The notes under the pieces: generated by a model | What the model was told of the DNA's origin: nothing | Databases searched by the model: none | Seen by the model: only the letters and a program-made list of their open reading frames with translations | Position numbers and translations under genes: made by a program | Source of the DNA: Albula goreensis | Lineage: Eukaryota; Chordata; Actinopteri; Albuliformes; Albulidae | Assembly (NCBI GenBank): GCA_022829145.1 | Contig: CM040764.1 | Span: 14,049,670 to 14,113,669, forward strand | Direction: 5' to 3' | DNA: 64,000 bases | Shown here: positions 1 through 13,319 of the stretch, piece after piece | How positions within the stretch are numbered: the stretch's first letter is position 1 | Layout: every line of letters starts with the position of its first letter

Positions 1-534
1 TGCGGAAGAGCAGGTTTGCAATTAAAGTTTCGGCAGCGAGCCAGCCATTCTAGGAGGCCATTTTTTGGCATATGCCTCCCAAAAGAGATAAGATGCATTA
101 CTCTGGGATATAATCCTGTCAGAGTGAAAGTAAAAATAGCTGGCAGTGAAAAGAAGCAGGCAGTTTTTTTCCTTTTGGAGTGCAGGTCAGCTGAGGAAAT
201 TGACCTCATTTCAAAACAGCTCGTATGAAACATGATACATCAATCGGCTGAGTCCTCTCGTAAAATAACAAAACGCACAGAGAAGGCCCCTTTCTCCTGC
301 CGCTGCCTCTGGAAAAATGGGACAGGTGAGACTGAGAGTACGGGAGAAATTGCTCTGCAATTTCACTGTAATAACAGGATGATAATGGGGTATTCAGGTA
401 TCAATTTTTCCCAGCTAATTGCTGGACTTTTCTGTTAGTGAATACCTTAATTATGTTAATCTTATAATTCCCCCAAATGGCTGATGGCTTCCAGTTGGCA
501 TGGGATTGGGGGCAGGTATGGGTAATTCTGCCGC

Positions 535-561
535 GGGGTTTGGGGGGGTGGGGCAGTGGGG
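535..561 (+). other. G-quadruplex motif
   Basis: Four G runs of 4, 7, 4 and 4 bases are separated by loops of 3, 1 and 4 bases, which fits the standard intramolecular G-quadruplex pattern on the + strand. It lies deep in intron 1, and no promoter or exon is visible beside it. Confidence 0.6.
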
Positions 562-1600
562 TGAGAGAACTCAGGGCCTGCTGTTAGCTCATTCCTCAAC
601 AGCATGACATCTATTCATTAGTTTGGCTGTGTGACAGACACAAGGCCCGTCCAGATCAGTGAGGCAGGGCAAGCTGATTAAAACATTAGATATTATGAAA
701 GTGAATGATTACATCAATCCTATGACCACAAAATTGCGTACTATTGCAGTTCACATTAAAAAGACCTGACCCCCACAGTCCTGGTCACAATGTCACCCTC
801 CTCCCTTACCCAATAAACTGCTCTTCCAGTTAAATCACTGAACCAGCGGGTGATTAACACGTCACTAAGGCTGAGTGGCATGAAGCCAGAGCACGTCTGG
901 AAATTCAAATGCAATTTTGAAACAATTTGAAATGTTAAACTCAAATTCAGCAAATTTGAAGCTATAACAGTTCACTCACAATGCTAAGTTTACACAAAAC
1001 AATTAACATTCAAGGTAAAATAAGCTAAAATTCCTTAAGTCACTGCAGATGTATATAAATTGAATGTATCTACTCTGAAATCCATAACGTGCACGTGTTA
1101 CTTGTTTTGTTATGTTCTTTTGTTCATATGTTTCAGAACAGGCTTAAGTCCTAGTGTGCCTTACAGGTCAGGAATATCAGCAAAGAATCCAATCTCCTGT
1201 CGACCCTGCCGGGGTCGGGTTATTAATTGGAGGTTGACTGGGGATCAGGTGAATGAGGTAACGCTTCACAGGTGTCCCACGTGCCTGTTTGTGTAACAGA
1301 CAAAGGACACGTTTGCTGAGTCAGCACTTCTTCCGTCACGCAGGGCCTTTGGAGGTTTGATGACGTGGACCATTTCTCAGGGTCAAAATAGCAGAAACCG
1401 CGAATGTTTCCCACCCTGTCCTAGCTTTGGGAGCGACAATCAGCTGAGCCTTGTGCGTTTGGGACATCGGAGAACCGGGCTGTGGGCCAGCTTTTGTTTA
1501 TCGTGGAAAAGTGCAGCGCTTTTATATCTGATGAGGAGAAAAACCACACAGTTACTGGGTTCCTCTCCCCTGGGCCAGCGGAAGCTGTGGGCCGTGGCGG

Positions 1601-1670
1601 GTCTTTGCGAACAGAGCCAAAATGGCAGAGTAAATGTCTTTGTGAACAGAGCCAAAATGGCAGAGTAAAT
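1601..1670 (+). repeat. 35-bp tandem duplication, two copies
   Basis: A 35-base unit beginning gtctttgcgaacagagcc occurs at 1601-1635 and again immediately at 1636-1670, with one difference (gcga versus gtga). Such near-identity points to a recent local duplication. The short open frames crossing it simply repeat a peptide and do not look coding. Confidence 0.9.
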
Positions 1671-2210
1671 GTGGCGCTTCAGAGGAACAACCCAGCACTG
1701 TGCCCATAAACTCATGTCACAGCAGCTCGGAGACCTGTTGATCTTAGCTGATCACAAACAAAAATAAAAATCATCAATACAATTTGGCAGCAGTGATATA
1801 TTCCTTACTTGCTACAAGTGGGCTACAACAATCCAATGCTGGCAAAGTATCCTGGGAAGATGGAGAAAGGACTGCCCTGACATAATCACCAATTTTTTTT
1901 TGTTTTCTACAGTTTATGAAAAAATTGTAGGCTCCCTATCCCTTTGTGACATCAGATGTCACTCTGCTCCAGATTGGCCTAACTGTAACTCGGCTCTCGT
2001 TATCCCGTCCGGGCTCCTGGACTTGTTTGGATGGATTGTTTTTCTCCTGCCTCCTACCCCCACCTTCCCCCAAGTTCTCCTGTCTGTGGTCTGACTTTGG
2101 TTTGGCTTGCGATATAAGGCTGGCGGGCTGGTCATGGATGAAAGCAGTTTCCTCAAATCAGGATAGAAACAGGAGTTAATGAACTCCCTCTGTGACTGTG
2201 TCTTGGCTTC

Positions 2211-2282
2211 ATCTCTCTCTTTCTCATTCTCTCCCTTTCTCTCTCCCTCTCACTCTCTCTCTCCCTTTTCCCTCTCTCTTCA
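2211..2282 (+). repeat. CT-rich polypyrimidine tract
   Basis: Seventy-odd bases of almost pure C/T, made of tctc and cctc blocks, end in TTCAG. It resembles an oversized splice acceptor, but the downstream frame shows no conserved coding sequence, so I treat it as simple sequence just ahead of the minisatellite. Confidence 0.7.
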
Positions 2283-2400
2283 GGCATCTGACATCAAAGG
2301 ATTGCCATGATGCATTTTTCATCCTCCATAACCAAATTACAGTAATCATCCAATGCATGCTGCAGGGGCCACAATGGCTGTCTTCCCCTGTTTGCTGTGC

Positions 2401-2870
2401 TGTCATGCTAACTCATACAGATAGGACCGATATAGTGCTCTCATGCTAATGCACACAGTAGGACCAATGCTGTGCTCTCATGCTAACCCATACAGATAGG
2501 ACTGATGATGTGCTCTCATGCTAACCAATACAGATAGGACCAATGCAGTTTTCTCATGCTAACCCATACAGATAGGACTGATCACTTTGCTGTACTGTCA
2601 TGCTAACCAACACAGATAGGACCGATGATGTGCTCTCATGCTAACCCATACAGATAGGACCAATGCAGTTTTCTCATGCTAACCCATACAGATAGGACTG
2701 ATCACTTTGCTGTACTGTCATGCTAACCAACACAGATAGGACTGATGCTGTGCTCTCATTCTAACCCATACAGATAGGACCGATCATTTTGCTGTGCTCT
2801 CACTCTAACCCATACAGATAGGCCCAATGCTGTGCTCTCATGCTAACCCATACAGATAGGACCAATCAAT
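2401..2870 (+). repeat. Minisatellite, about 12 copies of a 38-44 bp unit with a 120-bp higher-order period
   Basis: The core catacagatagga recurs with small variants about twelve times (near 2417, 2455, 2490, 2530, 2568, 2612, 2650, 2688, 2732, 2771, 2813 and 2856). Each copy is introduced by ctcatgctaaccc or a variant. Lines 2521-2640 and 2641-2760 align at an offset of exactly 120 bases with only a handful of differences, so a three-monomer block was itself duplicated. The array is intronic and has no coding potential. Confidence 0.92.
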
Positions 2871-4297
2871 CATGAAGACTTCACAGGCTGATCCCAGGCA
2901 GAATCGCAGGTAAACACCAGAGACCATGTGAGCTGGTTCCTCCTCCTCATCTGTCTCCAGCAGGACAGATATTTCTGGCTGCTCTGCCCTCCAACCGGCC
3001 TGCAGTGTGGAGGAGTGGATGGTGGATGCGAAACAAATGGCAATTATTGGAGCTGTCACACAATCTAATTATAATTGCATTTATATAGTGTGTTTTATTG
3101 AGCTGTCCCCTGCCTTGCTGAGGCACTGCTGCCCACTCTGTGTCTCAGCACTCAGCCCACCTCTGGCTGGACATTTCAAGCTGATCATGTCTCAGCAAGG
3201 TGGTGTGTGAAACCCTGAGAGGATGAGATGAGCAAAGAGTTGAGCTGGTCATGTGACAGTGGAGAATCTTTGCTATGAGAGCCAAAATGGCTGATGAAAC
3301 ATACTGCTTTTATAGTGGCAGAGAGCCACACTCAGGCTGAGTTATCTGGTGTCCATATGGGGAGAAAAATTGGCATGTATTGGAAATCATGTGAAGAAAA
3401 CAAGGACTTAGAGTCACAGATAATTGATGTTCTACTTTAGAAATCAAATCTCACTTTTTTTCCTTTTTTCAACTTGCCCCTATCCTCCCAGATCCATATT
3501 TTGCCGGGAGGAAACTATTAAAGCCAGTAAGGCAGGCTGATTGGCCAGGTTCCCGATAAGCTGAACTTACTGAACCACCAGCATGCTTTCCTTTGCAGTC
3601 TGCCATATGCCCCAAGCCTAAACCCAAATGAAAAAGAACAATTCTAGATTCTGATGAGGCGTGTGTTAAAAAAACCAACTTTGTTCTTCCTGTCTAATAG
3701 TGGATGAGGTCCAGGAGGCTTGGGGAGGGAGGAGGCGAGCGTCTGCTTTTTACATGCTGGCTTTCACAGGAAAGGGGAGACGGTAATGTGGGAACGTCCC
3801 CCCCTGTGACTACCGCTCTGGGAATCTTCTGCTGTTACAGCCACCAGCATTCCCTCCAAGAGCTTGTTTAATTAGCAAAGCTTGGAAGAGGAACATCTTA
3901 TCTTCTCACACATCTCTGTTCCCCGTTTTTTGATCACAAAGGGATTGGCTTCCTTTGCCCATCAACCCTCAGGTAGCTCTCTGAAGATCAGGGCAATTAC
4001 CTGCAAAAACCTGCAGCAATTTGCTCCACTCAGACTAAATGAGGGGCGGTCTCCGCTCCTAGACCACAGCATGCGTGTAGGTTTGGGCCTGTAGACCCGA
4101 AAGCAATTTCAGTCCCTGTCTGAGAACTGGGCTGTCGATAGAAATTGAGGGCAGAGTGTCTGTAGTGAGGGGGAGACAGAGAGGTGTCATTTCCAGAGAG
4201 GGCAGTGACTTTGCAGGGAGAGTCAATGGAGAAGTGTCATTTTCATTGAAAAGCTATTACAACCCAGTTCTCCTCTTGCATGGGTCAGGAGTGGAGC

Positions 4298-4354
4298 TGT
4301 GTGTGTGTGTGTATGTGTGAGTGTACGTGCGTGCGTGCGTGCGTGTGTGTGTGC
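4298..4354 (+). repeat. Compound GT / GTGC microsatellite
   Basis: A (GT)n run interrupted by tatgtgtgagtgtac passes into a four-unit (GTGC)-type block and returns to GT. The alternating purine-pyrimidine pattern could favour Z-DNA. Confidence 0.85.
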
Positions 4355-6092
4355 ATACATATGTAGTAGTAGGCAGGGGTGTTGAGGTTGCACCTGTCAT
4401 TTATTTTTCTGTACTGTCCTCATACTGTGAGTTTAGTACCAGTCTGCAATAGACGTGGCCTGTCTCCACATTTTTACTTTTTCTGTCTATTCTTTGAGAC
4501 CTTTCAAAACAACACATAGAGAAAGCACAGATGCTCAGCAGTGCCCAAATTATTCTCATCTAGAGAGACTTTGCTGTTCTTTTTTCTGGTTTTTGTCTGT
4601 ATTCTGCAGACTAATGCAAAAAAAAACTAATTAAACAGAAAATAATGCATTTCCCTCAAGACATTCTGTTTGGTTCTGGTCCTGTTCTGCTCTGGAAAAG
4701 CCTAACTATTTTAAGACGCACACATGCTCAGACAGACATGCACATAGGAGAGGCTACCATTCAAACTCTGTGTGAACCTGTGTTGTGCTGGCCCCCCTCG
4801 ATGGAAGAGCAGGCAGGGGGGGAATTAATTGGGGTCTGGTAGGAGACACTCATTTTTAATAAATCACTCCATTATGTGAGGCGATCTGCAGAACCAGCAG
4901 CCAGTTTCCTGTGTGGAGTGAGGCCAGGGCTCTGCCCGCGGTGTGCTGTCATCACGGGGGATCCACCCGTGGTGACCCAGGAGCTACAGAGCCTGAGGCC
5001 TACCACTGAGAAACAAGCAAGATGCACCGTCCAAAAACAGCGCCCCTAGTGTCTGACAGGGAGTTTGATGGTGTGTCAGAGAGGTCACCCTGGCTGAACT
5101 TTGCCCTGCCTAAAGTGCCCTCAGGGCTCACCCAGGCCCACTCTAATGCAAAATATCGTTGACGCTGAAAAACACCTCTGCACATGGGAACCGTGTGAGA
5201 CACCTGCGACCCACTAAGCTGGAAACAGAACAGGTAAGCTGTGGCTGATGGAACACAGTCAGAAACCTCGTGCCCCCCACTCAAAAGGAAAAAGAACGAA
5301 AGTTGGAAAAAAAATGTTCAGTCAGGAATGACAACAGAGCCACAAATAAATCTCGAGACATGAAGGCAGAATGAAAACATCCGTGATTTATCGATGCTGG
5401 GGGACTGAAAACAGGTCATGGAGAGTTTTGGCTCTCCCAGTTCTCTGGTGCTGCTGTGTTTCTTGGAAGGTTTGGGGTTTTCAAGTGTGTACAGCTGGAA
5501 TTTTGTGTTTTTGCAAGCAATGATATTCCTCCCACTCAACCCAGGCCCAACAGAAGATCCTGCATTCTTGCCTGTTTGGAGGAAGGTTCCGAGAGACCAT
5601 GATTTTTGGGTAGTTCACATGGATGAGAAAAATTGAATCTGGTGCCTACAATAGTGTGGCCAGCAGAGTCCACTGTTCTGTGGTTAGTTTTTAGACACAC
5701 CTTGGTGCTGCTTGGGAGAATGTGGTGCAAAGCACCAGTCTCAGCCATTTAAATCTTTTGTTTCTGTGCCTTAGTACTCTGTGTAAAGCTTGCAGCCTGC
5801 GAATAGCCAGCATGGCACAACATATACAGTCAAAGGTTTCTGTGGAGTTGTACTGCTTTGTGTTATGGGAGCTGACAATGGTACTGCTCTATAAGAGATC
5901 AAAGTAGTTGAGGGTCAGTGGAGGTCATGTGCTCTATAGCGTGTTTCATCATATAGCCACCACAGCTGTGTCCCCAGATGGCGTGGCCTGCTTTCCCCAG
6001 GACCTGATGGTGCAGTGGGGAGGAGTGACGGAGAGGCGGGAGGAGGAGGGCTGTATGGAGCCGCCTTTGCCAGGCCTGGCAGCTGACAGCAT

Positions 6093-6137
6093 GGGGGCCG
6101 GGGTTGGGGAGATGTGGGGGGTGGGGGGGTGGGGGGG
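6093..6137 (+). other. Multi-run G-quadruplex motif
   Basis: Six G runs (5, 4, 4, 6, 7 and 7 bases) lie within 45 bases. The last three are separated by single T residues, which is among the most stable predicted G-quadruplex loop arrangements. It sits in a locally GC-rich segment (about 5960-6150) of intron 1. The open frames that cross it on both strands are glycine- or proline-rich low-complexity translations, not genes. Confidence 0.75.
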
Positions 6138-7791
6138 TGATGGTTGTAGAGGAGATGCTGGGCATTCACAGCTTTGTCACAGAAAGTCATGTGTGCTTGC
6201 TGAGGCAAACTAACCCATCCTGCTAACGTTGTCAACACACAAACTGGAGTTTTGCACTGTTTGGAGATGATCATTAATTTCTCATGGAATTTCACAAAAT
6301 GGCCGTGTGCGGCAGCTTCGGACAAGTCAGCTCCAGTCTATATGATGCAAATTAGACATGGAATTTTGCAGTGTGGCAACCAATCCAATAGCATAACCCA
6401 AGGTAACCTTCCTCAGGCCATGCAGAATAGCCTGTTGCCTTTACTTTCATCTGACTCCCTGAATGACAAGCATATTGTTGACATTCCCAAAGACCAATGT
6501 AAACCAAAGTAGAGCTGTCAGGAGGCATCCGAACATTAAGGATTCGGTGTGTCACATGCGTAAAATCTGTCTCCTCCGCTTTGGCTCTTTCCATCCCTCT
6601 TCCCCGGTTCCACAAGCCCACCCCCCACAGAGAGGGCTGGTGACACATTGGCTTTTCACCAAGTGACGGTTCTTCCCTTCTTTTCTGAAGCACAGAAGTG
6701 CGTGCTGACCCAGAAGCGTTGCCTTTGCTCTTCTCAGACATACTGCAGCAACGTGCACTGTCACCAGATAATCATCTCTCAACGATGCCTTAGAAAATAC
6801 ATGTTTCCAGCTTGAAGGTGCAATTATAAATGTTAATTAAGGGTTATTTTGTCTGATTTGTTTATCCTGTTTAAATTAGCATTTGTATTATTCTCTAACA
6901 GCGATAAAAGATAAGCTGGTATTTTGTTTTTAAACATCTTATTGCAGAATTTTGCATTGTGTGGTGTAAATAATCTCATGTTGCTATAATCGCTCCTGTC
7001 TATAATCACGAAGAAAATTAAACTAATTAAAAGTAGGCTACGTATAGTTTTATCCCGTGTCAACAAGGGGCGTCACAATCACAGTTCAGAAAATTGCCAT
7101 CTCCTGCCGCCCTTTACAGCCAATCACTGTGGTCTTTTTTTTTTTTGCAGTGAGGATTTAAATTGTTGCATCACAGAAAAAACGTTGGCAGAAAATGAGT
7201 TGTTGATTTTATACCAGCATGTCCAATGTGCCTTGTAGAACAAACTGACGGGGAGCAGGAAACACTATTAAACAAATGCAACACAGACGTTACATAAAGC
7301 TCACTGACAGTGGGTTTCTGGCAGTGGGGCTCTGGCTGAGAGCTGGATCTGTGGGGTGTCCTAGATATTCCAGTTAGGAGCAGTTTCAGCCAGGAGGGTC
7401 TGTGTGTTATTTCTTCCAGCAGCAGCATGTTTGGGGAAGGGGGGAAAAAAACCACCCGTCAGTGATTAGGCTGAGGTCAACGGGCCAGCAGTGAGAGGCG
7501 TTTTAGTGAGAGTCTGAACAAAAGCAGGCTTCACCCAGCTCCCTGCGCCTGGAATAGCATGAAGCTACGGAGCGCAATGGTCTGGGATGGGGAATACGGT
7601 GATAGCACATGCAGATTGCTTGTGCTAACACTGTAGTAGTAGTCGCTGGCTGTCAAAAGGTTTCAGACATGACCCTGAGACCTGAGATCAAGGGCTATCA
7701 CAGGAAGGGAGGCAATAATAACAGCAGACATCACCCACCCAGCTGAGTGGACGCGGCACATTCAGAGCCATTAGCTTATTGCTGTTTCCAC

Positions 7792-7824
7792 CGTTACTGT
7801 GTGGAAACAGTAACTGGAGTTTGT
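7792..7824. other. Two interlocking inverted repeats
   Basis: ctgtttccac at 7792-7801 is perfectly complementary to gtggaaacag at 7811-7820. A second pair, gttactg (7804-7810) and cagtaac (7818-7824), overlaps it, so only one of the two hairpins can form at a time. No gene lies nearby. Confidence 0.7.
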
Positions 7825-10800
7825 GATTTTTGCATTGTGCTGGCAGACAGCAGGGAGTGATCCCTCCAAGGTCACCTTGAGGCAGAACTAGCTCCTGTAT
7901 GGCCACTCAGAAACAGAGCCTCTCAACTGGAAAATGTGAGGATTTTCACAAAATCAATATCTACCTTGCCATCTCTCAAGCAGCATCTGTGTGCCCTTTC
8001 CCCCCCAAAAAAGGAAAACAAACACATTGACTTTTCCACAGACGTGTCGGTTGACATTTGATGTGTCCTGCAGTCTTTGTGGCAAGGCTCATGATCCTCT
8101 CATATCTGGGCATCCTGGCTTGCCTGCGCTTTCTTGTTAATGGGTTTGTTTGATTGATTTAAAAGTCTTTCTGTTTAAACCCTCTGTTGGTTGTATAAGC
8201 TGATTGTAGCGTTAAGGGTACTTATACAGTGTGGACTCCTGATAGGGGACTTGCACCTTCAGCCTCACTGGACAGCTGTTTGCCAGGCCTGTGGCGCTTT
8301 GCCAGGCCTTTGGGAAAATGCATGAACCGCTATCTTTCAGATGATAGGACCAGACATTCACCTCACTGCTACTTCGCTCTTATTAAATCTCCGTGTGTTT
8401 ATCTGTCATAGACCAGGGACTCTTAAGAGACTCTTAACTGCCTTTTCTGCATTGGAAAGCTGTCTCCTAATCTTCCAATTATTTGTACTTATTTCACTAC
8501 CTGCAGTCAATAATAACACTTGAAATGCAGTGCTAAATTACATGGCACTAAGTGTAGAGCTGTTGGATCATGGTATGCCATGTAAGATAAGGGAAGAACT
8601 GTTCCTTTTGCTCTGAAGATAAAACGCTTTCAAACTGTGTGCTCATGTGTTTGCACATTTAACATTTGAGAGTACGTATGAATGCATGTATGTGTGCATG
8701 TTTGTGTGGTTGTGGTCGTACATCTGTGTGAGCATATATTTGCATGTTTGTGTTTATGTGCTTATATTATCGACAATACGAAACTGTTATTATAGCTAAT
8801 CTTATGGAACATATAGTTACATGCACTACATGAAAACCTGGGGTTAAACAAATGTGGTTAACGGTAATGCCTAATAGGTTTTAGTCTCCCCAAGAATAAA
8901 TATGCTTAGTTTTGGCCTTTGATGTACTGAAATAACATCTGAGCACACGTGCGAAGTGCTGTACCTACAATTATTGTGAAAAATTCTTAAGCAGTTGGGT
9001 TTTTTTAAGATGATGTTTTTACCCAGATGTCATGAGAAGTTTACCCTTCTGAGCAAAATAAAAACTTCTGAAAGGTCTGCAATGGCAGCAAAAAAACCCA
9101 CAATTTTTAAAATTGTCCCCACTCATAGATTAGCATACAATGGCTTTCTCATGGAGTTGCTTTTTGGTTTTCCAGCATATTCTGGCACTCCAGAGGGAAG
9201 AGAGCTCTCTGTGCTAAACTGGGTCTGAGAATAAACAGGCACTGCAAATTATGTTTGCATGCAAAGCAATTATTTTTCCTGTTATAGGAGTCTTGTTTGA
9301 ACTGAAAGAAAGAAATAAGCTTGAGCATATTCCCATCACCTGCTGTTTATGGGCTCCTGAGGTTTATACCAGTCTTTAATGAAAGGAGGTATTTTCACAC
9401 CTCTGAATAATATTGAGCACAGGAGAATGAGGCAGCATGGAACCTTTCTCTTATATAACCCACACATATCATAATAAATTATTTTAAAATGGAAGTAGCT
9501 TCCCTAAAAATAGTCATTCAAAGTTGTAATAAACTGTTTCCTAATGTATTATAAAATGGAAAGCAATAACGGACGCATTTTGTCAGCATCACTGGCCTGT
9601 TGCATTCGTCTGGATGGAGATGTGCCGGAAACGCAGCGAGCTGGTAATGAAAACACAGCATCATGTGTTTATCGACGGCGTGATAAAGTGAGCGTTCGCA
9701 GCTCCGCTGAGAGAGACGGAGAGTGAGGGCTGAAGGAGTAATTGTTTATTGATCTCCCCCGCTGTGTTTAGGGGAGTGCATTAAAAGAGGCAGAGCTCGG
9801 CTGGACGGTGCAGCCGCAGCACTAGGCTGGGCTGGCGGCGCTCAGAAACAGTGAGAAGGCGTGGACAGCAGGGCAGGACAAGAATTAAGCTTCTGGCTCT
9901 TGTGTGTCACAAACACTCATTTACGTACTGGACCCTGGAAAACTTGAATAACTTTTTTTTATTATTGTTTACTAATATTATCAAATAAAACTTGACAATA
10001 AGTGCAAATCATGTTACACTTTACATTTATTGATGGTCAAAATAGAACTAAAACATTGCAGCTGTAAATGGAAATAAAATTGGCAGCATGACAAGCAACT
10101 GATGAAGTTGCTGATGTTTAATTATGAAAATAATTAGTTTTTTCCTGGTTTTTCTGGTCACATTGTATTCCTGCGAAACAGGCTAAAACTTTTCAGTTAC
10201 TAGTTTCAATTGATTTGTAGAAATTATTTGAGTCTTTGTGAACCCACCTCACTTCTCTTCTGGGTAAGCACATCCTGACTGAAATGAAGGTCCACTTGGA
10301 CCAGCTCCATGTTGGGAAGGATCTCTGTGTTGGTGTCAAGTTTATGTCAAGGAAAAGATGTGTGTGGCTCTCTTCAGTTGCCTTGTTTATCTTTTATCCT
10401 TTTTCACCACTTTCTGCCATTTAAAGTGTATTGTTTTTTTTTCCTGAATTGTATACATATGCGGGAAGATAATGACAAAAGTGTCTTCATCAGAGCAGCA
10501 TTGAGAGAGGGCTCGAGAGGAGATGGAGGATAAAGTCTAAATTTGATGAAAGGGGGTGCGGCTTGCTGGTGGAGATAAGATTCATTCAAAAGAGTCATTT
10601 TCTCCAGCGTCAGAGTATTGGGGAGAGAACAGTGCTGGGTCTTGGGGAGTCTGGATATTTTGCACCTGAAGAGGCTCAGGGGGGGTTGAGGCTTTTAGAG
10701 ATAATGGGGTTATTTATTAGACTGCTGGTTGTTCATCAGCTAAACCACACAGCCTTAGGCAGCACACATTCACAATCCATTCTGTGGGTCTCCGTAATGT

Positions 10801-11067
10801 CCTCAATTTTGTGATAATATTGCACAGTGTGAATTTCATTCTTGTTTTTGAAGTATCAGGGTACATTGTTCAAGTGATTACCAATTCCCTAAAGAGTTAA
10901 AAAAGCACAATTCACTCACTGTGAGAGACACATGGTTTATCTGAAGAATACATCAGCAAATTCATCAGCAAAATTGTTCTCAAGTAATCGTTACAATCTG
11001 ACCATGCAGTCTGACAGCTAAGAGCCAGCACAATTAATCCAGACAGAAAGAGTGTGTGTCAGAAAGT

Positions 11068-11090
11068 TAGAGAGAGAGAGAGAGAGAGAG
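11068..11090 (+). repeat. (GA)n microsatellite
   Basis: Short run of AG dinucleotides. Confidence 0.85.
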
Positions 11091-12589
11091 TCCATTGGGA
11101 GAAACTGTCGGGCAGGGAAGCACAGAATTCTGGGAAAACAGGCAAAGAATGCATAATAACTCCACCAGAGCTGTCGGTTTTCACAGCTACAGACACCTTC
11201 CTCTACAACCTCACTATGCCCTTTACAATTTGACAGACACCAGAAAGCAGGACTGGTTAGCTGTACCCACTTTTCCAATTTCCATGATTTAGAAAAAAAA
11301 AAGTTATAATGCTTTCTTTGTTTCTTCTCAAAACAGCATTAAAAATGTCTGCTTGAGGGGCCGTGTGCAGCCGGCGTGGCAGCCCGTTCCCGCGGTGACG
11401 GAATTAGATCGTGTGAAAGCTGCAAAGCAAAGCTTTGGGAGAGCTGGTGTCATAGCACAGACAGCCCAACTCCCCAGGAGGAAAAAGCGTTATTTTGGTT
11501 TCTCCATTTCTGCAAATCCAGTGGGGCCATTGTGTTCCCAAATGCCTTTTTTTCTCAGTAAGGATGTTGCATAAAATGTAATTAGTTACAGTAGGACTGC
11601 TTGTCATGACAGGGATGAGCTTTGGCTAGTGTCTGAGTGCTAGTCAGCTAGCATCTGAGTCACTGAGCTCAGCTCCCAGGCTGTGTCAGAGTGCTACACC
11701 TCACCAGCTCTATGAACCAGGCCAGAGACATGAATGCATGAATACGTGTACTGCTGTTCCACTCAGAGAGTAATGGGCAACGTCCAATCACATGCACTCA
11801 GTCTCATGTTTGATTGGGTCTTGGCCATAGTTTTTCAGTCCTTAGCATGACTGTGCTCCATTTTTCAGGGAGGTGCCCTTGGTAGATTTTCATGTGTTGT
11901 GTTCACCAGGCAACCCCATCAATAAGATACACCCAGAAGAGAGTGTTCAGCACATCCTACCCGAAAACGCAACCCTCCCTTCACTGAAGATGGAGGCTGG
12001 AGCCGCTCCGTTTACAGTGTTTCTCTGTGAGAGTGAGCGCTATCTTCACACCCTCCTTGTGAGGTTGTCATTCTCACACTACAGCAGGAAGGATCAGAGG
12101 GAGCCAGGAATCCCTAACACTGCAGAGATACTGTCACAGGACAGCCTGGTTTATCTGAAACTCTATTTTCCCATGGGCAGTGTAGGTTTTTGCTTGCTGC
12201 TTTTCTCTGGCTGGCATATGGTAAGCACTCAGATGTTTTATATTTTAAAATGCCGCGTCTATATTTTGAGTTTTCACTGAGGAGGGCCGAGCCACACATA
12301 TCAGGCACGTTCTTACCAAGATGATTAAGTAACAGAAGAAGCACTCTGTCTTGTATTGAAGTGTGTTCATATTAATGTTATTGTATCCAGCTTTAACTTG
12401 ATTCGCTTGCTTACGGAAAAGGAGTGCATACATAAATGGTGTGTGTGTAAGGGAGAGACACATGGAAAGACTGAGTGAGATTTCTATTTCTGAACGGGCA
12501 AGACTGCTCGGCCGACTTGCATACAATTCTAAAGTGGAACAATGGGTCCCTGGAGATACCCAGCATTTCCGCGCTGAATTTCTCCAGTG

Positions 12590-12660
12590 CTCCCTCTCTC
12601 TCTCTCTCTCTCTCCCTCCCTCTCTCCCAATCTCTCTCTCTTTCTCTCTCTCTCTGTCTC
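12590..12660 (+). repeat. (TC)n-rich microsatellite
   Basis: TC repeats interrupted by CCC, CAA and TT. Long open frames on both strands here translate to Leu-Ser and Arg-Glu strings and are artefacts of the repeat. Confidence 0.88.
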
Positions 12661-13319
12661 CAAACATCGTTGTTTCATTCACACGATGAGACACAAAAGC
12701 AGCCCTCCGCCACCTCCGCCCCCGCTATTGTAAGTCCTTTAAAATGCGGTCTGCAGATTACAGCTGAGGCGGTGACACTAGAATGTTCCTAATCACCGTT
12801 GCCACTTGGGCAGCAGGAAATGAAAACTCCCGCGCACAATAGTAACAGGGCAGTCTGTTAAAGGAGCACTGTGAGGACTGAAGAAGAGTTTATTCAGCTA
12901 AATAAGTGGTAATGGCCCTCACACAGTTCACAAAGCGCTTTGTGTCCACTGGGCCCTGCTGTGACACACTGCTACATGAAGTCTGACATCGCCACAATTT
13001 ATTTTTCCATTAGTATCAGGCTACATAAATGTTGTTGCTCAGCAGTAATTTTTTTATAGACATGACCACTGTAATGGAATGACACTACTTTGAGTCATCA
13101 ATAAGCCTGTATTGATTTTTAGAATAACACACACTTTTCATGGCTGAGTAGACCTGCAGTGTAGATTTTGTTTGTGGAGAGCTCAATTTCCAGTTTGCAG
13201 AAGAATGGATGTGTAGCATGGTTGGCTAACATCTCTACGAACCCCCATCACTGATCCACAGCACTGCTGGCTAAGGGATCTGTCTGCACACAGCAGTACT
13301 GACACAGCTCAATTTGTAC

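Noticed and set aside
2211..2300. Pyrimidine tract ending TTCAG as a splice acceptor
   Set aside because: No credible exon follows; the downstream frame runs into the minisatellite.
5915..6325. 136-residue minus-strand proline-rich frame
   Set aside because: Proline run comes from the complement of the G-quadruplex region; no domain.
9540..9850. CpG-containing segment considered as the ephb1 promoter and first exon
   Set aside because: No signal-peptide-like frame ending with the required split Glu codon and donor; CpG density is modest.
12245..12694. 149-residue minus-strand frame with Arg-Glu repeats
   Set aside because: Low-complexity translation of the TC microsatellite.
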